A stretch of DNA of 64,000 nucleotides from a virus, in the IMG/VR virus record IMGVR_UViG_3300023112_000008, positions 62,001 through 126,000 of that record. One strand, given 5' to 3'. Below the pieces are notes generated by a model. That model made no database searches and had not been told where the DNA came from. It saw nothing but the letters and a program-made list of their open reading frames with translations. Numbering within the stretch: position 1 is the first letter of the stretch; the number at the start of each line of letters is the position of its first letter. The position numbers and the translations under genes are program-made. Shown piece by piece: positions 1 to 8,455 of this stretch.

Positions 1-1968
1 GACGCGCCAGCTGCCTGTGTGAAGGTCAGCGCCATCTCCCCCCAGTCGCTTCACATAAAACTGAATGGTGTCTCCGGGGAGAAAGTTGATCTCTCCTGGG
101 TTTACCAGTACTTTGATTACGCTGCGGGTTAGGTCGGTAGTAGCAGGTACGACCAGATTGGCGGTTGCAGCTGGGAAAGTTACAGTATCGACGGTGCCGG
201 TCGACGATCTGATGATCTTAGCTGTCGTCTCTAGCACGATGTCCTGGGCTACGGCCGTAGTCATCTGGTAGGACGCCAGGAGCTCCATGTCCCCGCCGTC
301 GTAGTCTGCAGGGACTACGAAGTCGAATAGTTGTCCTGTGGTGATGACGTCAACGTAGTCCTGAACCGGGACATCAGCAGAAATGAAGCCTGCTGTGGGT
401 GCGGTGACTCCTAGGATATCTCTAGTAGTAAGCACACCGTGCGAGACAAGCCCTGTAGGGCTGATGGGCGCTCCCGTGGCTGTGAGTTCACCGCTGACAT
501 TGAAAGCGATAGAGGTAGTGTCAACTCTCACTTCTGCGATTGCATTAGTCGGACCGCCGGTGATCAACAGACCCTTGTCAGAGTCCATCGTCACCTTGCC
601 AGCTACCGCACCCCCAGAGCCAGATGTCGAGAAGGCGATTGCTCCTCCAGCTATTGTGAGCTGTCCGCCACCGTCGAAGGTAATTGAGGAGGTATCAACG
701 CGAACTCTAGCGATGCCGCCACCAACGACCTCAAGTCCGAAGTCTTCATCGAACGTGGATTGCCCTACGACGAGTCCACCGGGACCAGAGGTGGCCAGGG
801 AGACGGCTCCAGCACTTAGCTGCCAGGTCCCGGCATCCTCATTCCACACGAAGGCGCTATCCTCAGCACGGACGAGGTGAGTATCGTTTGGCTGCAGCGC
901 TGAGGTAATACGACCGAGCCCGAAGTTAGCCGTTGTTGGGTCAGCGGGTACTACCTGAATGCTGGTCCCATCCCGGTAGTCTGTGTCGCCGCCGAAATCG
1001 ACAAACTGAGCATCTGCTGGGGTGGCAAACACTCCGTAGAGCCTGTCGGCGGTAACGGCGGTAGGGACCTGGCGGTAAACGATTACGACATCACCGGTGC
1101 CTGAGTTGATTCCTTGAAGAGTACTGGCGTAGAAGATTGCTGCCCATGCGGTCGAATCAGTGTTGATACGGGCCGCAAGATCAGTCATCGAATCAAGCGC
1201 CGACGCACCTATCGCTGGAGCGAAGGCCCCAGAACCGCCTGCAAATGTCCAGGTTTCGGTGGTTCCTCCGTCTGAGAGAACAAACGTATCGCCGATTTGT
1301 GCTGTATTGACCAGGTAGAACGCACCACCGTTAGAGACTGCGTTGTTAACGCTGTCGAGCTGGTTCGCTGAGAGCAAAGTCTCTTTCCAGCTAGCTCCGC
1401 CAGATACGGCTACATCGACGTAGGCTTTGGAGGCTGCCGCCGTAGGCCCACTAGGAGTCACCGGGAGACCGAGCACCTCTTTACCCGAGCCCATGAGAAT
1501 GTCGTCAATGGCGACAATCTCGCCCCTGGTGACATCAGAAGTCGATTGGAGTGATAGGTCCTCGTTGGCAGCAGAGCCACCGATTAGTACCTGTCCACCC
1601 GCACGGCCCGCAAGGATCCCATACTGAGTGTGAACATCGCCAACGGTCAGGCTGCTGAGACCGTTGTGATCAACCGCTCCGCCCTCCGCCGGGGATGAGT
1701 GGTCGTGTTGGGCGTTGGTGAAATCGGTGATCGTAGGAGTAGGCAGAGTCTTGTTCGAGAGGGTCTGCGCTAGGTTCTCGTAGACGACCGCGTCGTTAGC
1801 AGTTGGGTCCTTAAATGTGATGTCGCGGTCAGTTACCGCTGGCTCAACCCAGATGAGATTGATGGCACGAGTAGCCGCCAGGTCCAACAGGCGGACGCGT
1901 GTGGCTATTTGCGGATCATCTAGAGTCTGGTCACTCTGGAGACGTAGTACCTGCTTCGTGGCTGCCAT
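1..1968 (-). CDS. Tail fibre-like virion protein, C-terminus beyond window
   Basis: The frame is open from an ATG at 1968 to the window edge (656 codons), so the C-terminus is missing. The N-terminal third carries phrases common in phage fibre proteins: SNKTLPTPTITDF, HDHSSPAEGG and a motif around HTQYGILAGRAGG. The remainder is beta-rich, with two related stretches of the form 'VRVDTSSITFDGGGQLT' and 'VRVDTTSIAFNVSGELT', suggesting repeated strands of a trimeric fibre. Its start overlaps the stop of the upstream gene as TAATG, which implies translational coupling. It lies at the promoter-distal end of the minus-strand virion module. Role as a fibre or adhesin is inferred from composition and context; no enzymatic domain is visible. 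Confidence 0.8.
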   Translation of the reverse strand, partial: MAATKQVLRLQSDQTLDDPQIATRVRLLDLAATRAINLIWVEPAVTDRDITFKDPTANDAVVYENLAQTLSNKTLPTPTITDFTNAQHDHSSPAEGGAVDHNGLSSLTVGDVHTQYGILAGRAGGQVLIGGSAANEDLSLQSTSDVTRGEIVAIDDILMGSGKEVLGLPVTPSGPTAAASKAYVDVAVSGGASWKETLLSANQLDSVNNAVSNGGAFYLVNTAQIGDTFVLSDGGTTETWTFAGGSGAFAPAIGASALDSMTDLAARINTDSTAWAAIFYASTLQGINSGTGDVVIVYRQVPTAVTADRLYGVFATPADAQFVDFGGDTDYRDGTSIQVVPADPTTANFGLGRITSALQPNDTHLVRAEDSAFVWNEDAGTWQLSAGAVSLATSGPGGLVVGQSTFDEDFGLEVVGGGIARVRVDTSSITFDGGGQLTIAGGAIAFSTSGSGGAVAGKVTMDSDKGLLITGGPTNAIAEVRVDTTSIAFNVSGELTATGAPISPTGLVSHGVLTTRDILGVTAPTAGFISADVPVQDYVDVITTGQLFDFVVPADYDGGDMELLASYQMTTAVAQDIVLETTAKIIRSSTGTVDTVTFPAATANLVVPATTDLTRSVIKVLVNPGEINFLPGDTIQFYVKRLGGDGADLHTGSWRV

Positions 1969-2246
1969 TAGATGACCTCGCTCGCTTCGATGCCGGGCAT
2001 CTTGTAGGTAACGATGCCCTCGTTGAGGTTAATCGTAACGTCCTTAGCCTCGCGCGGAACTCCCATTCTGGTCGTTACTGCATCGCCCGCTGCCTCTGAA
2101 ATGGCGCTAGACTGTTCCCACTCCACCCTGGCGAGTTCGGCCTTCTTTTTCTGGACCTCAGCAGCAAGTGCTAGCCGAATCAGATGATGCTTGTCGGAAG
2201 TTGGGAGTTCAAGAGTTTTGACCCCAGGTGTAGTGTCTACTGCCAT
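1968..2246 (-). CDS. Small protein of unknown function upstream of fibre gene
   Basis: This 92-residue protein is not recognised. It has a charged central helix (about residues 20-45, rich in A, E, K and R) and a C-terminal strand-like part with VTINLNEGIVTYKM. It starts at ATG 2246 after a good ribosome binding site (AAGGA) and has a promoter-like TGATAGAAT 23 bases upstream. Its stop overlaps the ATG of the fibre-like gene (TAATG), so the two are probably translated together. A fibre-assembly or fibre-attachment partner would fit the position, but nothing in the sequence proves it. Confidence 0.75.
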   Translation of the reverse strand: MAVDTTPGVKTLELPTSDKHHLIRLALAAEVQKKKAELARVEWEQSSAISEAAGDAVTTRMGVPREAKDVTINLNEGIVTYKMPGIEASEVI

Positions 2247-2267
2247 GTCCCATCCTTACGCATCATA

Positions 2268-2298
2268 GGATTCTATCAGACTCACCCACCTTCTTCGA
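2268..2298 (-). promoter_or_regulatory. Putative minus-strand promoter with GAGTCTGATAGA motif
   Basis: On the minus strand an extended -10 (TGATAGAAT, hexamer at 2275-2270) lies 23 bases before the ATG at 2246. Only a weak -35 (TCGAAG) stands 17 bases upstream. The 15-base string TGAGTCTGATAGAAT recurs exactly upstream of the gene starting at 17573, which argues for function. The 187-base gap 2247-2433 holds this element and otherwise only a 29-codon open frame (2393-2304, minus) that I do not call. Confidence 0.5.
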
Positions 2299-2433
2299 TA
2301 CTTCTATTCGTCCACTTCAATCCCGTAGATGACAATAGTGGCCCAAGTCCCGTCGAACTCGACAGGGCCACCGAGGTGGACCTGCATATACATCAGCTGG
2401 CTGGAAAGTAGGGGAATCGAGGACGCATAGCAT

Positions 2434-3024
2434 CTAGGTTAAATATGGTGCTGCGGCGGCTTCCGCGCTTGCTTCGTCCGGTGCCGCGGCAACGGCAGCA
2501 AGGTAGGTTTCAGCCAGATTACGTTCCGTCAGAACAGCCAGCGAGATCGTTCCAAGTGCCCCTGTGAGGTCGGCGCTGCTCACCAAGTCATACGACCCCG
2601 CGTGGTCTGCCGTGTGGGTCGTGAACGGATAGGTTATGAGCCCGCGCGAGTCGAGCATTGCCAGCTTGGACCAATTATCTTGGTCAGCAGTCGAACAGCC
2701 GAACATCAGGCCAGAGGCAGGTGGATACTCTGCCAGGATTACAGTCGCTAGCCGCTTCTCTCGTTTTCTTGTGATCGAGTCCAAGATCGGTTCGCGCCAG
2801 AGAGGGTAATGACTTGCCGGGAGCGCGAGGAAGGTCGCTTCCTCTGCGGGGCTGAGCGCGGAAACGAACCATGTGTCTATGATGTCGCCCTCGGTGGATA
2901 CGCCGCCCGCCTCATGGTCAATCGGGCTGGTGATTGAAAAGCCCACCTCAGCGACCCAGCCGTCCGAGTCGAACGATCCGCCAAAGTCGGCTGCGAGGCT
3001 CAGGGTATATTTTGTCGCGGGCAC
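2434..3024 (-). CDS. Fibre-associated protein, DUF4376/chaperone-like C-terminus
   Basis: This 196-residue protein starts at GTG 3024, overlapping the stop of the upstream fibre gene (TAGTG). The C-terminal half, with a W...L...G.ITYPF stretch followed by a helical tail rich in alanine and glutamate ending APYLT, recalls the small proteins (DUF4376 type) found directly after phage fibre genes and thought to help fibre assembly. The N-terminal half reads as a beta-rich domain. The assignment is by resemblance and position only. It is the last gene of the operon that begins upstream at about 7.26 kb. Confidence 0.65.
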   Translation of the reverse strand: MPATKYTLSLAADFGGSFDSDGWVAEVGFSITSPIDHEAGGVSTEGDIIDTWFVSALSPAEEATFLALPASHYPLWREPILDSITRKREKRLATVILAEYPPASGLMFGCSTADQDNWSKLAMLDSRGLITYPFTTHTADHAGSYDLVSSADLTGALGTISLAVLTERNLAETYLAAVAAAPDEASAEAAAAPYLT

Positions 3025-4712
3025 TAGGCCACCCTCCAGATTTCCACGTGCGCGTTGCGAATACTCGCCGTGTTGCCGCCCTGCTGGCGATACTGAAGCT
3101 CGAACGTTTTTGCCGCGCCAGAAAACACGACCTCAGCAAACCCCGCCGTGGTCATTCGATCCAGTATGTCTTTCGGCTCGTTTCTCGACCCGTTCGCGCC
3201 GCTTCCCGCAGGGTCGGCCCCGAGAGTGACGCCGTCAGTGGTGTTTCGCAGCCGGCACTCGACCTGGTCTCTAGTATTGGATTGGCCTACAAGCGCACAC
3301 CAGCCGACCCGGTATGTGCCCGTCAGAGAAGGCGTAGTCATGGTGATCTTTGTCTGAAACGTCGTGCTCGTCGTGGTGGACAAGGCTACCGAAACCGCCG
3401 TCTGGTAGTCCCGACCGAATAGCGCGGCTGGCGTGATCTCCGCTACACCTCCACCCCCGTCAGCTACCGCGCAGTCAATGAAATTAAGTGTCCCGTGCGG
3501 TCCACCGCTGACCGTTACTCCGTCGTCTTGGACGATGACATTGCTGCCGGAGCCCGTTGCACCCGTTGCGCCTGTTGCGCCTGTTGCGCCATTCGCGCCG
3601 ATAGCGTGAATCATTACGCGGACGCTGTTTGGTGCGGTGTCTAGCTGACTGGACCCCATCACGACCTGTGCCCTGATCCGTATCACCTCCGTAGCGGCAA
3701 GGGTCAGGATCGCCATTCCGTGGCTCCCATTGTCGTCTTGATTGGAGTCATGGAAAAGCCTGGACCGGGTGCCGCCTTGCTCGACGCCATTGACCTCAAT
3801 CCACATTTCTGCGGTGAGGTCGTTTGCTGACGCCTCCGCTGTAGAACAGTCGTAGTCAATGCGATAGTCGCCAGCAGTGTTACAGGTGATCTCCCCATTC
3901 ACATTCTTACTGAATGCGGCGTCGGTCTGGCGGGTCGTGTCCAGCGGCAGGGTGCTGGCGCTCGTGGTGATCCCGGCATAAGCCACCGCATGGTAGAAAT
4001 CCACGTAGATAGCAGGGACGGGTGCTATGTCCGCAACGCCAGTCCCGGCGTCTGTCGCAGTCAGGCCAACGAAATTCAGCGTCGAGTGCGGCCCACCACT
4101 GACGATGCTGCCATCCTCTTCAACGACAATAGTCGAGCCACCACCACCGCCAGGCAGACTGCCAATGGTGACTCGCTTCTTCGCATTGGCTGCCGCCGAG
4201 TCCTCGATCAGGAGAACATCGGCAGAAACCGGCGTGCCCTTCAAAGTCACAGCCGCAATCTCACCAGCTGTGTTGTCGTGAATCGCAGCTTGCACCGTGG
4301 TGTTATTGTCGACCTCTGTATCAAAGTCCGAAATGGTGCTCGCCGTCTGAGTGCCCGTATGGTTACCTCTGGCGAAAGTATCGGCAGCCACGGTTGTTGG
4401 ATCGTAGACATCAGCAGTCATCGCAGTGCCGCCTGATAGCACTGCTGTATTCTCTGGGGTAGGGATGCTGCTGAAGACGTAGTCCGTGTCGATGATTACG
4501 ATGTTGCCTGTCTGTGCAGTCCCAAAGGTAACGACCACCTCGTTACGAGGATCTGCCGGGTTTGGGTACGCAGACTCGATTAGGTCGTTGCGAGCTACTT
4601 CACCGATGCGGACAGAGATGGCAACCTGGAGGCGATCCAAACCATGCACCACAGTCACACTAGTTTGGGATACGAATGCCTTTTCGTGTAGCTTGTAGAA
4701 ATTGCCCGCCAT
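3024..4712 (-). CDS. Fibre protein with collagen-like repeat and C1q-like domain
   Basis: The 562-residue protein has a short N-terminal attachment region, a common fibre motif (RGNHTGTQTAST, about 116-127), a beta-sandwich resembling C1q/TNF trimers (about 235-370), and a short collagen-like GAT repeat (about 371-388). Its C-terminal domain (about 435-562) ends in FELQYRQQGG...EIWRVA. Two connector segments (about 194-230 and 391-427) are copies of one another, each with the phrase SGGPH.TLNF. The C-terminal domain is clearly related to that of the 194-residue protein at 11647-12231. Collagen-like stretches and C1q-like heads are typical of trimeric phage fibres. The receptor is unknown. It is immediately adjacent to the upstream gene (stop TAA next to ATG). 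Confidence 0.85.
   Translation of the reverse strand: MAGNFYKLHEKAFVSQTSVTVVHGLDRLQVAISVRIGEVARNDLIESAYPNPADPRNEVVVTFGTAQTGNIVIIDTDYVFSSIPTPENTAVLSGGTAMTADVYDPTTVAADTFARGNHTGTQTASTISDFDTEVDNNTTVQAAIHDNTAGEIAAVTLKGTPVSADVLLIEDSAAANAKKRVTIGSLPGGGGGSTIVVEEDGSIVSGGPHSTLNFVGLTATDAGTGVADIAPVPAIYVDFYHAVAYAGITTSASTLPLDTTRQTDAAFSKNVNGEITCNTAGDYRIDYDCSTAEASANDLTAEMWIEVNGVEQGGTRSRLFHDSNQDDNGSHGMAILTLAATEVIRIRAQVVMGSSQLDTAPNSVRVMIHAIGANGATGATGATGATGSGSNVIVQDDGVTVSGGPHGTLNFIDCAVADGGGGVAEITPAALFGRDYQTAVSVALSTTTSTTFQTKITMTTPSLTGTYRVGWCALVGQSNTRDQVECRLRNTTDGVTLGADPAGSGANGSRNEPKDILDRMTTAGFAEVVFSGAAKTFELQYRQQGGNTASIRNAHVEIWRVA
3549..3602 (-). repeat. Collagen-like GAT triplet repeat
   Basis: The coding repeat yields G-A-N/T-G-A-T units, five or six Gly-X-Y triplets, joining the C1q-like domain to the C-terminal domain of the fibre protein. 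Short Gly-X-Y runs of this kind trimerise phage fibres. Confidence 0.85.
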
Positions 4713-7259
4713 TTACAGTGTCTCTCCGTCAGTGAACATTACACCTTCAATGATCATCGCAATGATCGCAATGTTCTGGTTCGGAGTGCCGTCATTGTCT
4801 AGCTCCATCCGGACCAGGATCACATCTTCGGCATAATAGCCTGCGATGGGGTACGGCCCGAAATCAGCTTTGTAAAGGGTGTCTGCGGGCCAGACGGTTC
4901 CTATCAGTGACGAGTCGAACGTGTAAGAGATAGCCGCTTTCGCTATAGTCGTCTCGGTGTCAGCAATAGCTCGCGGGACAGGCACTTTGCCTCCTGCTGA
5001 ATCAGCCACCGTGTTGAATGCCGTTTGCACAGGTATCGCAGACACAAACCCAATGACCGGAGCAGATAGTGTTCCTCCAGGTTGCATGGCAAAAACAATC
5101 TCAACCCTTAAAGGGAATGCTGTGCAGATGCCGCCAGGTAGCGCGAACTGCGCGTATATCGCGTCGCCATTCGAATTCATCAAGCTGTTTGGGGAGTTGT
5201 GCGTCCACTCAGTAGGGATTCCACCCGTACCTACATCAAAGTTCGCGGATACCACTGTCCCAGTTTCCCCGAAGACGTTCCCGGCAGACACTAAGGTCTG
5301 CCGCCAGGAAGACAGGCCGAGCGCACGCCTACGCCCCAGGGGTGAATACATCACATGGGACGGAGTGAGCCACAGTCGCTCAAATGTCGGAGCCGTGGTT
5401 AGTGTCGTCGCTACCCGCAGACGGACCCAGTAGGCAGTCGTACCATCGACTGCAATCACTGCCTGAGTCGTCGTGGCGTCGATACCGTACTGGATGATCT
5501 CTTCTGATGCTGCCCGCAGAAACAGCGCATCAGCATAACGATATGTCTCGACCAAGCTGGACGCCATGACGCCAACCGCAACCCATGCGGCACCATCCCA
5601 AATCTCAACAGCGTAGGAGCCGCCCACGCCTGCCGTCACCTGTGAAGTGAATAGCCCCCAATGCTTCATTTCGGTGCCCGCAGGCAGCGTCCTGGTGCTC
5701 GCGACGTAGATACAGTGATTTGCCGTCAAGCCCTGGAACGACACCGTGGACCCGCTACGGGATTGCGCCGCTGCCGTAGCGTCCGTCAGGTTGCCTCCGA
5801 GGGTCGTGCTGGTCGCGGTGCCGTCACTTGTGACGACCTTGATCCCATCCGAATACGACGACCCCTCACCGACCATCAGGCCAGACCCAAGCTCCGGGAA
5901 CCCAGTCACAAGGGCCGAGCCGACCACTCTGGACTCTGCGTTCCGAACATCTGTTTCAGGCTGGTGAAACGACGCAGACAGCTTCATCTCGGCTATAGCC
6001 GCCGAAGGGAACGAGAACAGCGGCTGGATGTCGGTGCCGGTCACTGTGATGGTCGTGCCCACACCTGTCAGCGCCGGGTCCACTAGGAGCGTGGAGACTG
6101 TCGTAGCAATACGACCGCCTTCAATAACTACGGTGATTCCATCAGCTGCGATATGCCCGCCGATTGGTGCCGCCCCCCAGTTTGGTGAGTAGATAATCGC
6201 GGTGGCTGTGCCTTCGATGTGCAAGCAATCAACGGCATTGCTGCTCTCGATGTTGACCCCTTGGCCTTGGAACTTTCCCGTTCCTTGCACCAGAACTACG
6301 TCGTCAATCGTGCCCGCAGACTGTGGAACATGCACATCATCCAAGGCAAGCACTGCCGCATCAACGCGAAGCAGAGCAGCCATGCCGCCTCCCTCGCATC
6401 GGACGTTGCCCCCAACGATCTTCCCGGTCCCCGTCTTGTAGATGCCAGTTCCTTTGCCGGTCGCTCCATTACCTCGGAGATCCAAGTCATACAGCGTGCC
6501 GGTGCCTGCTGAGTGCTTAATCCCCGCATAGATCGGGGATGCCGAAACCGGAGCCGGGAGGGTGAGTCGGAAGCCCTGTAATAGGCTCCCACTAGACAAC
6601 GTGAAGATGTCAGCCGTTGCACTTGCGTCACCGACAATGGTGGTCAGCAACCCGTCTCCGATGCAAGCTACGCCAGTCGGGACAGTGAGTCCAGATTCGA
6701 CATAGGTGCCTCCTCTGACGCGCACCGTATCCCCACTCACTGCCACAGCAAATGCTGCGCTGATGGTTAGAAATGGCAAGTCTTGACGAGCGGTTGTTCC
6801 GGTGCCGTCATTGCCGTCTTTGGCTACCCAGACGGTATTGGCTGTGTCGATGTTGCCGCTGCCACCACCACCAACAGTGACCCAAGCCCCTCCAGAGCGG
6901 ACCTGATACTCGCCAAGGTCTGTGTCGTAGATCGACATACCGTTGGCGGCGACAAGCTGACCCTTCTGCGCTGTGGTGACCGAGACTGCCTGAGGAGCAG
7001 ACCCAGTCGTAGCGCCAGACGGCGCGTGGCCGATCACGAGCCCGGTTCCGTCGTCCGGTCCTCGGAGCGCGTCTGCAATCGTGACAGGCGTCCCAGCGGA
7101 GCCAATCGTGATCGCGGTCGTAAAGGCGTCAGTATAGAGAGCGGCGGTTCCAGCGGCCGTACGTACCAATCCAGAGATGGCGACGGTATCGTTCGCCTCA
7201 TCAGCCGACGTTAGGTGTCCCTTGCCGGTTTGTCTCTTTAGGATGGTGATTGACGGCAC
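4713..7259 (-). CDS. Tailspike-like fibre with right-handed beta-helix
   Basis: The 848-residue protein starts at GTG 7259. Residues 1-55 form an attachment module shared with the fibre at 8456-10951 (ILKRQTGKGHLTS...LVRTAAG...AFTTAITIG). Residues about 160-410 look like a pectate-lyase-type parallel beta-helix: GDTVRVRGGTYVESGLTVP is the classic first rung, followed by glycine-rich rungs. The C-terminal half is a further beta-rich domain. Such proteins are tailspikes that bind or cut surface glycans. I cannot identify catalytic residues, so depolymerase activity is only a possibility. It is co-oriented with neighbouring fibre genes and abuts the next gene. Confidence 0.85.
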   Translation of the reverse strand: MPSITILKRQTGKGHLTSADEANDTVAISGLVRTAAGTAALYTDAFTTAITIGSAGTPVTIADALRGPDDGTGLVIGHAPSGATTGSAPQAVSVTTAQKGQLVAANGMSIYDTDLGEYQVRSGGAWVTVGGGGSGNIDTANTVWVAKDGNDGTGTTARQDLPFLTISAAFAVAVSGDTVRVRGGTYVESGLTVPTGVACIGDGLLTTIVGDASATADIFTLSSGSLLQGFRLTLPAPVSASPIYAGIKHSAGTGTLYDLDLRGNGATGKGTGIYKTGTGKIVGGNVRCEGGGMAALLRVDAAVLALDDVHVPQSAGTIDDVVLVQGTGKFQGQGVNIESSNAVDCLHIEGTATAIIYSPNWGAAPIGGHIAADGITVVIEGGRIATTVSTLLVDPALTGVGTTITVTGTDIQPLFSFPSAAIAEMKLSASFHQPETDVRNAESRVVGSALVTGFPELGSGLMVGEGSSYSDGIKVVTSDGTATSTTLGGNLTDATAAAQSRSGSTVSFQGLTANHCIYVASTRTLPAGTEMKHWGLFTSQVTAGVGGSYAVEIWDGAAWVAVGVMASSLVETYRYADALFLRAASEEIIQYGIDATTTQAVIAVDGTTAYWVRLRVATTLTTAPTFERLWLTPSHVMYSPLGRRRALGLSSWRQTLVSAGNVFGETGTVVSANFDVGTGGIPTEWTHNSPNSLMNSNGDAIYAQFALPGGICTAFPLRVEIVFAMQPGGTLSAPVIGFVSAIPVQTAFNTVADSAGGKVPVPRAIADTETTIAKAAISYTFDSSLIGTVWPADTLYKADFGPYPIAGYYAEDVILVRMELDNDGTPNQNIAIIAMIIEGVMFTDGETL

Positions 7260-7275
7260 GTAACAGCCTCAGACC

Positions 7276-7701
7276 TTACTTCTGTTCTTCGGACCTTGCG
7301 ACGAGCCAGTAAACCTCTCCCGTTTTGGGATCCTTCTTGAGCTGTCGTCCTACGACGAGGCCGTAGTCCTCGCGCAGCTTGGTGTTCGCGTCGTTGACCT
7401 CGGTCCGCTTTGTCTCCAGAGCCTTCAGGTCGTTGTCGTGGACCTTCTGACGAAGCGCGATGATCAGCTGATCCTTCTTGATGATGAGCTGTTCCTGCTC
7501 AAGGAGCTTCTGCCGGAGCTCGCAGTTGTCCGCACGAGCCTCATGTAGCTGGCCAGCCTCCCACGCAGCATCGGTAGCAGGAACCCTCTCGAATTCTGGA
7601 GTCGGCTGAGAGGGCTTACTGACCCCTCCGAGTCCCTCGTTGTTGGCTGCGCCATTGATTCGATTCTTCACTGATGTCCTCTTGCGCTTGCGCTTCGACA
7701 T
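7276..7701 (-). CDS. Coiled-coil protein of unknown function
   Basis: The 141-residue protein has a basic N-terminus (SKRKRKRTSVKNR), a linker, then a long heptad-like helix (about 55-110) rich in Q, E, L and K, consistent with a coiled coil. The C-terminal part includes GRQLKKDPKTGEVYWLVAR. It lies between a tailspike-like gene and the YkgJ-type gene, downstream of two tandem 19-base repeats. It could be a structural or assembly factor for the adjacent fibres. No family is recognised. Confidence 0.7.
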   Translation of the reverse strand: MSKRKRKRTSVKNRINGAANNEGLGGVSKPSQPTPEFERVPATDAAWEAGQLHEARADNCELRQKLLEQEQLIIKKDQLIIALRQKVHDNDLKALETKRTEVNDANTKLREDYGLVVGRQLKKDPKTGEVYWLVARSEEQK

Positions 7702-7741
7702 GCGTAATCCCTTGTCATGTGTATCTCCGCCTACTGCCTGA

Positions 7742-7779
7742 TGCGGGTGAGTCTACCATCTGCGGGTGAGTCTACCATC
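7742..7779. repeat. Tandem 19-bp direct repeat
   Basis: Two perfect adjacent copies of TGCGGGTGAGTCTACCATC fill most of the gap between the YkgJ-type gene and the coiled-coil gene. The core GGTGAGTCT also occurs at about 2.28 kb and 60.17 kb. On the minus strand each copy contains GGTAGACT, a possible -10-like string, so these may be tandem promoters or operator sites for the gene starting at 7701. Confidence 0.8.
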
Positions 7780-7783
7780 CACA

Positions 7784-8389
7784 TCATACTCCAAAGCTCG
7801 CCCGTGCTGCGAGACACTCCTCACTTCCCTTCTCGAAGATAACGCACACCATTGGGCGTTTGCTGTAGATGCCGCACTTGCACGACTTGCCAATCGACCC
7901 GCTGAGAGCGGCGCAAACTGTGTGACCATCGGCGTTTTTCTTGGTCTTGATGTATGGGTGACCACCGTCTCTGACAATCAGCGTCTTACGCATTACCGAG
8001 GGGATATTGGCCACATCCTCTGGCTCAAGCGCCGCGTGTGTGTCTTTCCGCTGGTCCCTGGGACCGCAGCATGCCCCGCACTTCCTGCAGTCCGCATCAT
8101 CTGGCAGAGGCGGGTATTGCTTCTTCTGCCTCTTCTCCGGCTCGCGGAACACAGTCGGCTTCGCGGCTCCGATCACCGCCGACAGAGGAGGCGGAGGAGG
8201 TGCTTGTGATGCCTGTGGCAGCTTGACCGGGGTTCGCTTTACGGACCGGGTCTGCTCAGCCTTAGCGAGCATCCTGGTGGCCTGGGCCCTGAAATCAGAC
8301 ATGGACGAGAAGGTCAGAAGTTCAGGACTTCCCCCTTCTCGTCTCATGACCACCCAGTCGTCGCCAATTCCTTCGAGCAGAACAGCCAT
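7784..8389 (-). CDS. YkgJ-family cysteine-cluster (Zn/Fe-chelating) protein
   Basis: The 201-residue protein has a variable, proline-rich N-terminal part and a C-terminal cysteine cluster. Visible ligands are C101, C104, C107 and C108 (CRKCGACC), C159, C170 and C172, C182 after the IYSKRPMVC motif, and C192. This pattern (CxxCGxCC ... CxIYxxRPxxC ... GSxxC) is that of the YkgJ / PF03692 metal-binding family. The biochemical role of the family is poorly known; several members act on or near flagellin or unknown partners. It is unusual in a fibre cluster. The gene is separated from the upstream fibre by an 11-bp hairpin, suggesting its own transcription start or reduced read-through. Confidence 0.85.
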   Translation of the reverse strand: MAVLLEGIGDDWVVMRREGGSPELLTFSSMSDFRAQATRMLAKAEQTRSVKRTPVKLPQASQAPPPPPLSAVIGAAKPTVFREPEKRQKKQYPPLPDDADCRKCGACCGPRDQRKDTHAALEPEDVANIPSVMRKTLIVRDGGHPYIKTKKNADGHTVCAALSGSIGKSCKCGIYSKRPMVCVIFEKGSEECLAARASFGV

Positions 8390-8416
8390 TCACCCACCAG
8401 TGCTAGAGCAGGGATC

Positions 8417-8450
8417 AAGTAACCCAGCCTAGCCGAGAACTGGGTTACTT
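8417..8450. terminator. 11-bp inverted repeat after the fibre gene
   Basis: AAGTAACCCAG (8417-8427) and CTGGGTTACTT (8440-8450) form a perfect stem with a 12-base loop directly after the stop of the 831-residue fibre gene. No strong U-tract follows, so it may be a weak terminator, an attenuator or an RNA 3'-end stabiliser. It is symmetric and could act on either strand. Confidence 0.55.
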
Positions 8451-8455
8451 GTGGC

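Noticed and set aside
2304-2393. 29-codon minus-strand open frame in the gap upstream of the fibre genes
   Set aside because: It is very short, with no convincing RBS and no recognisable product.
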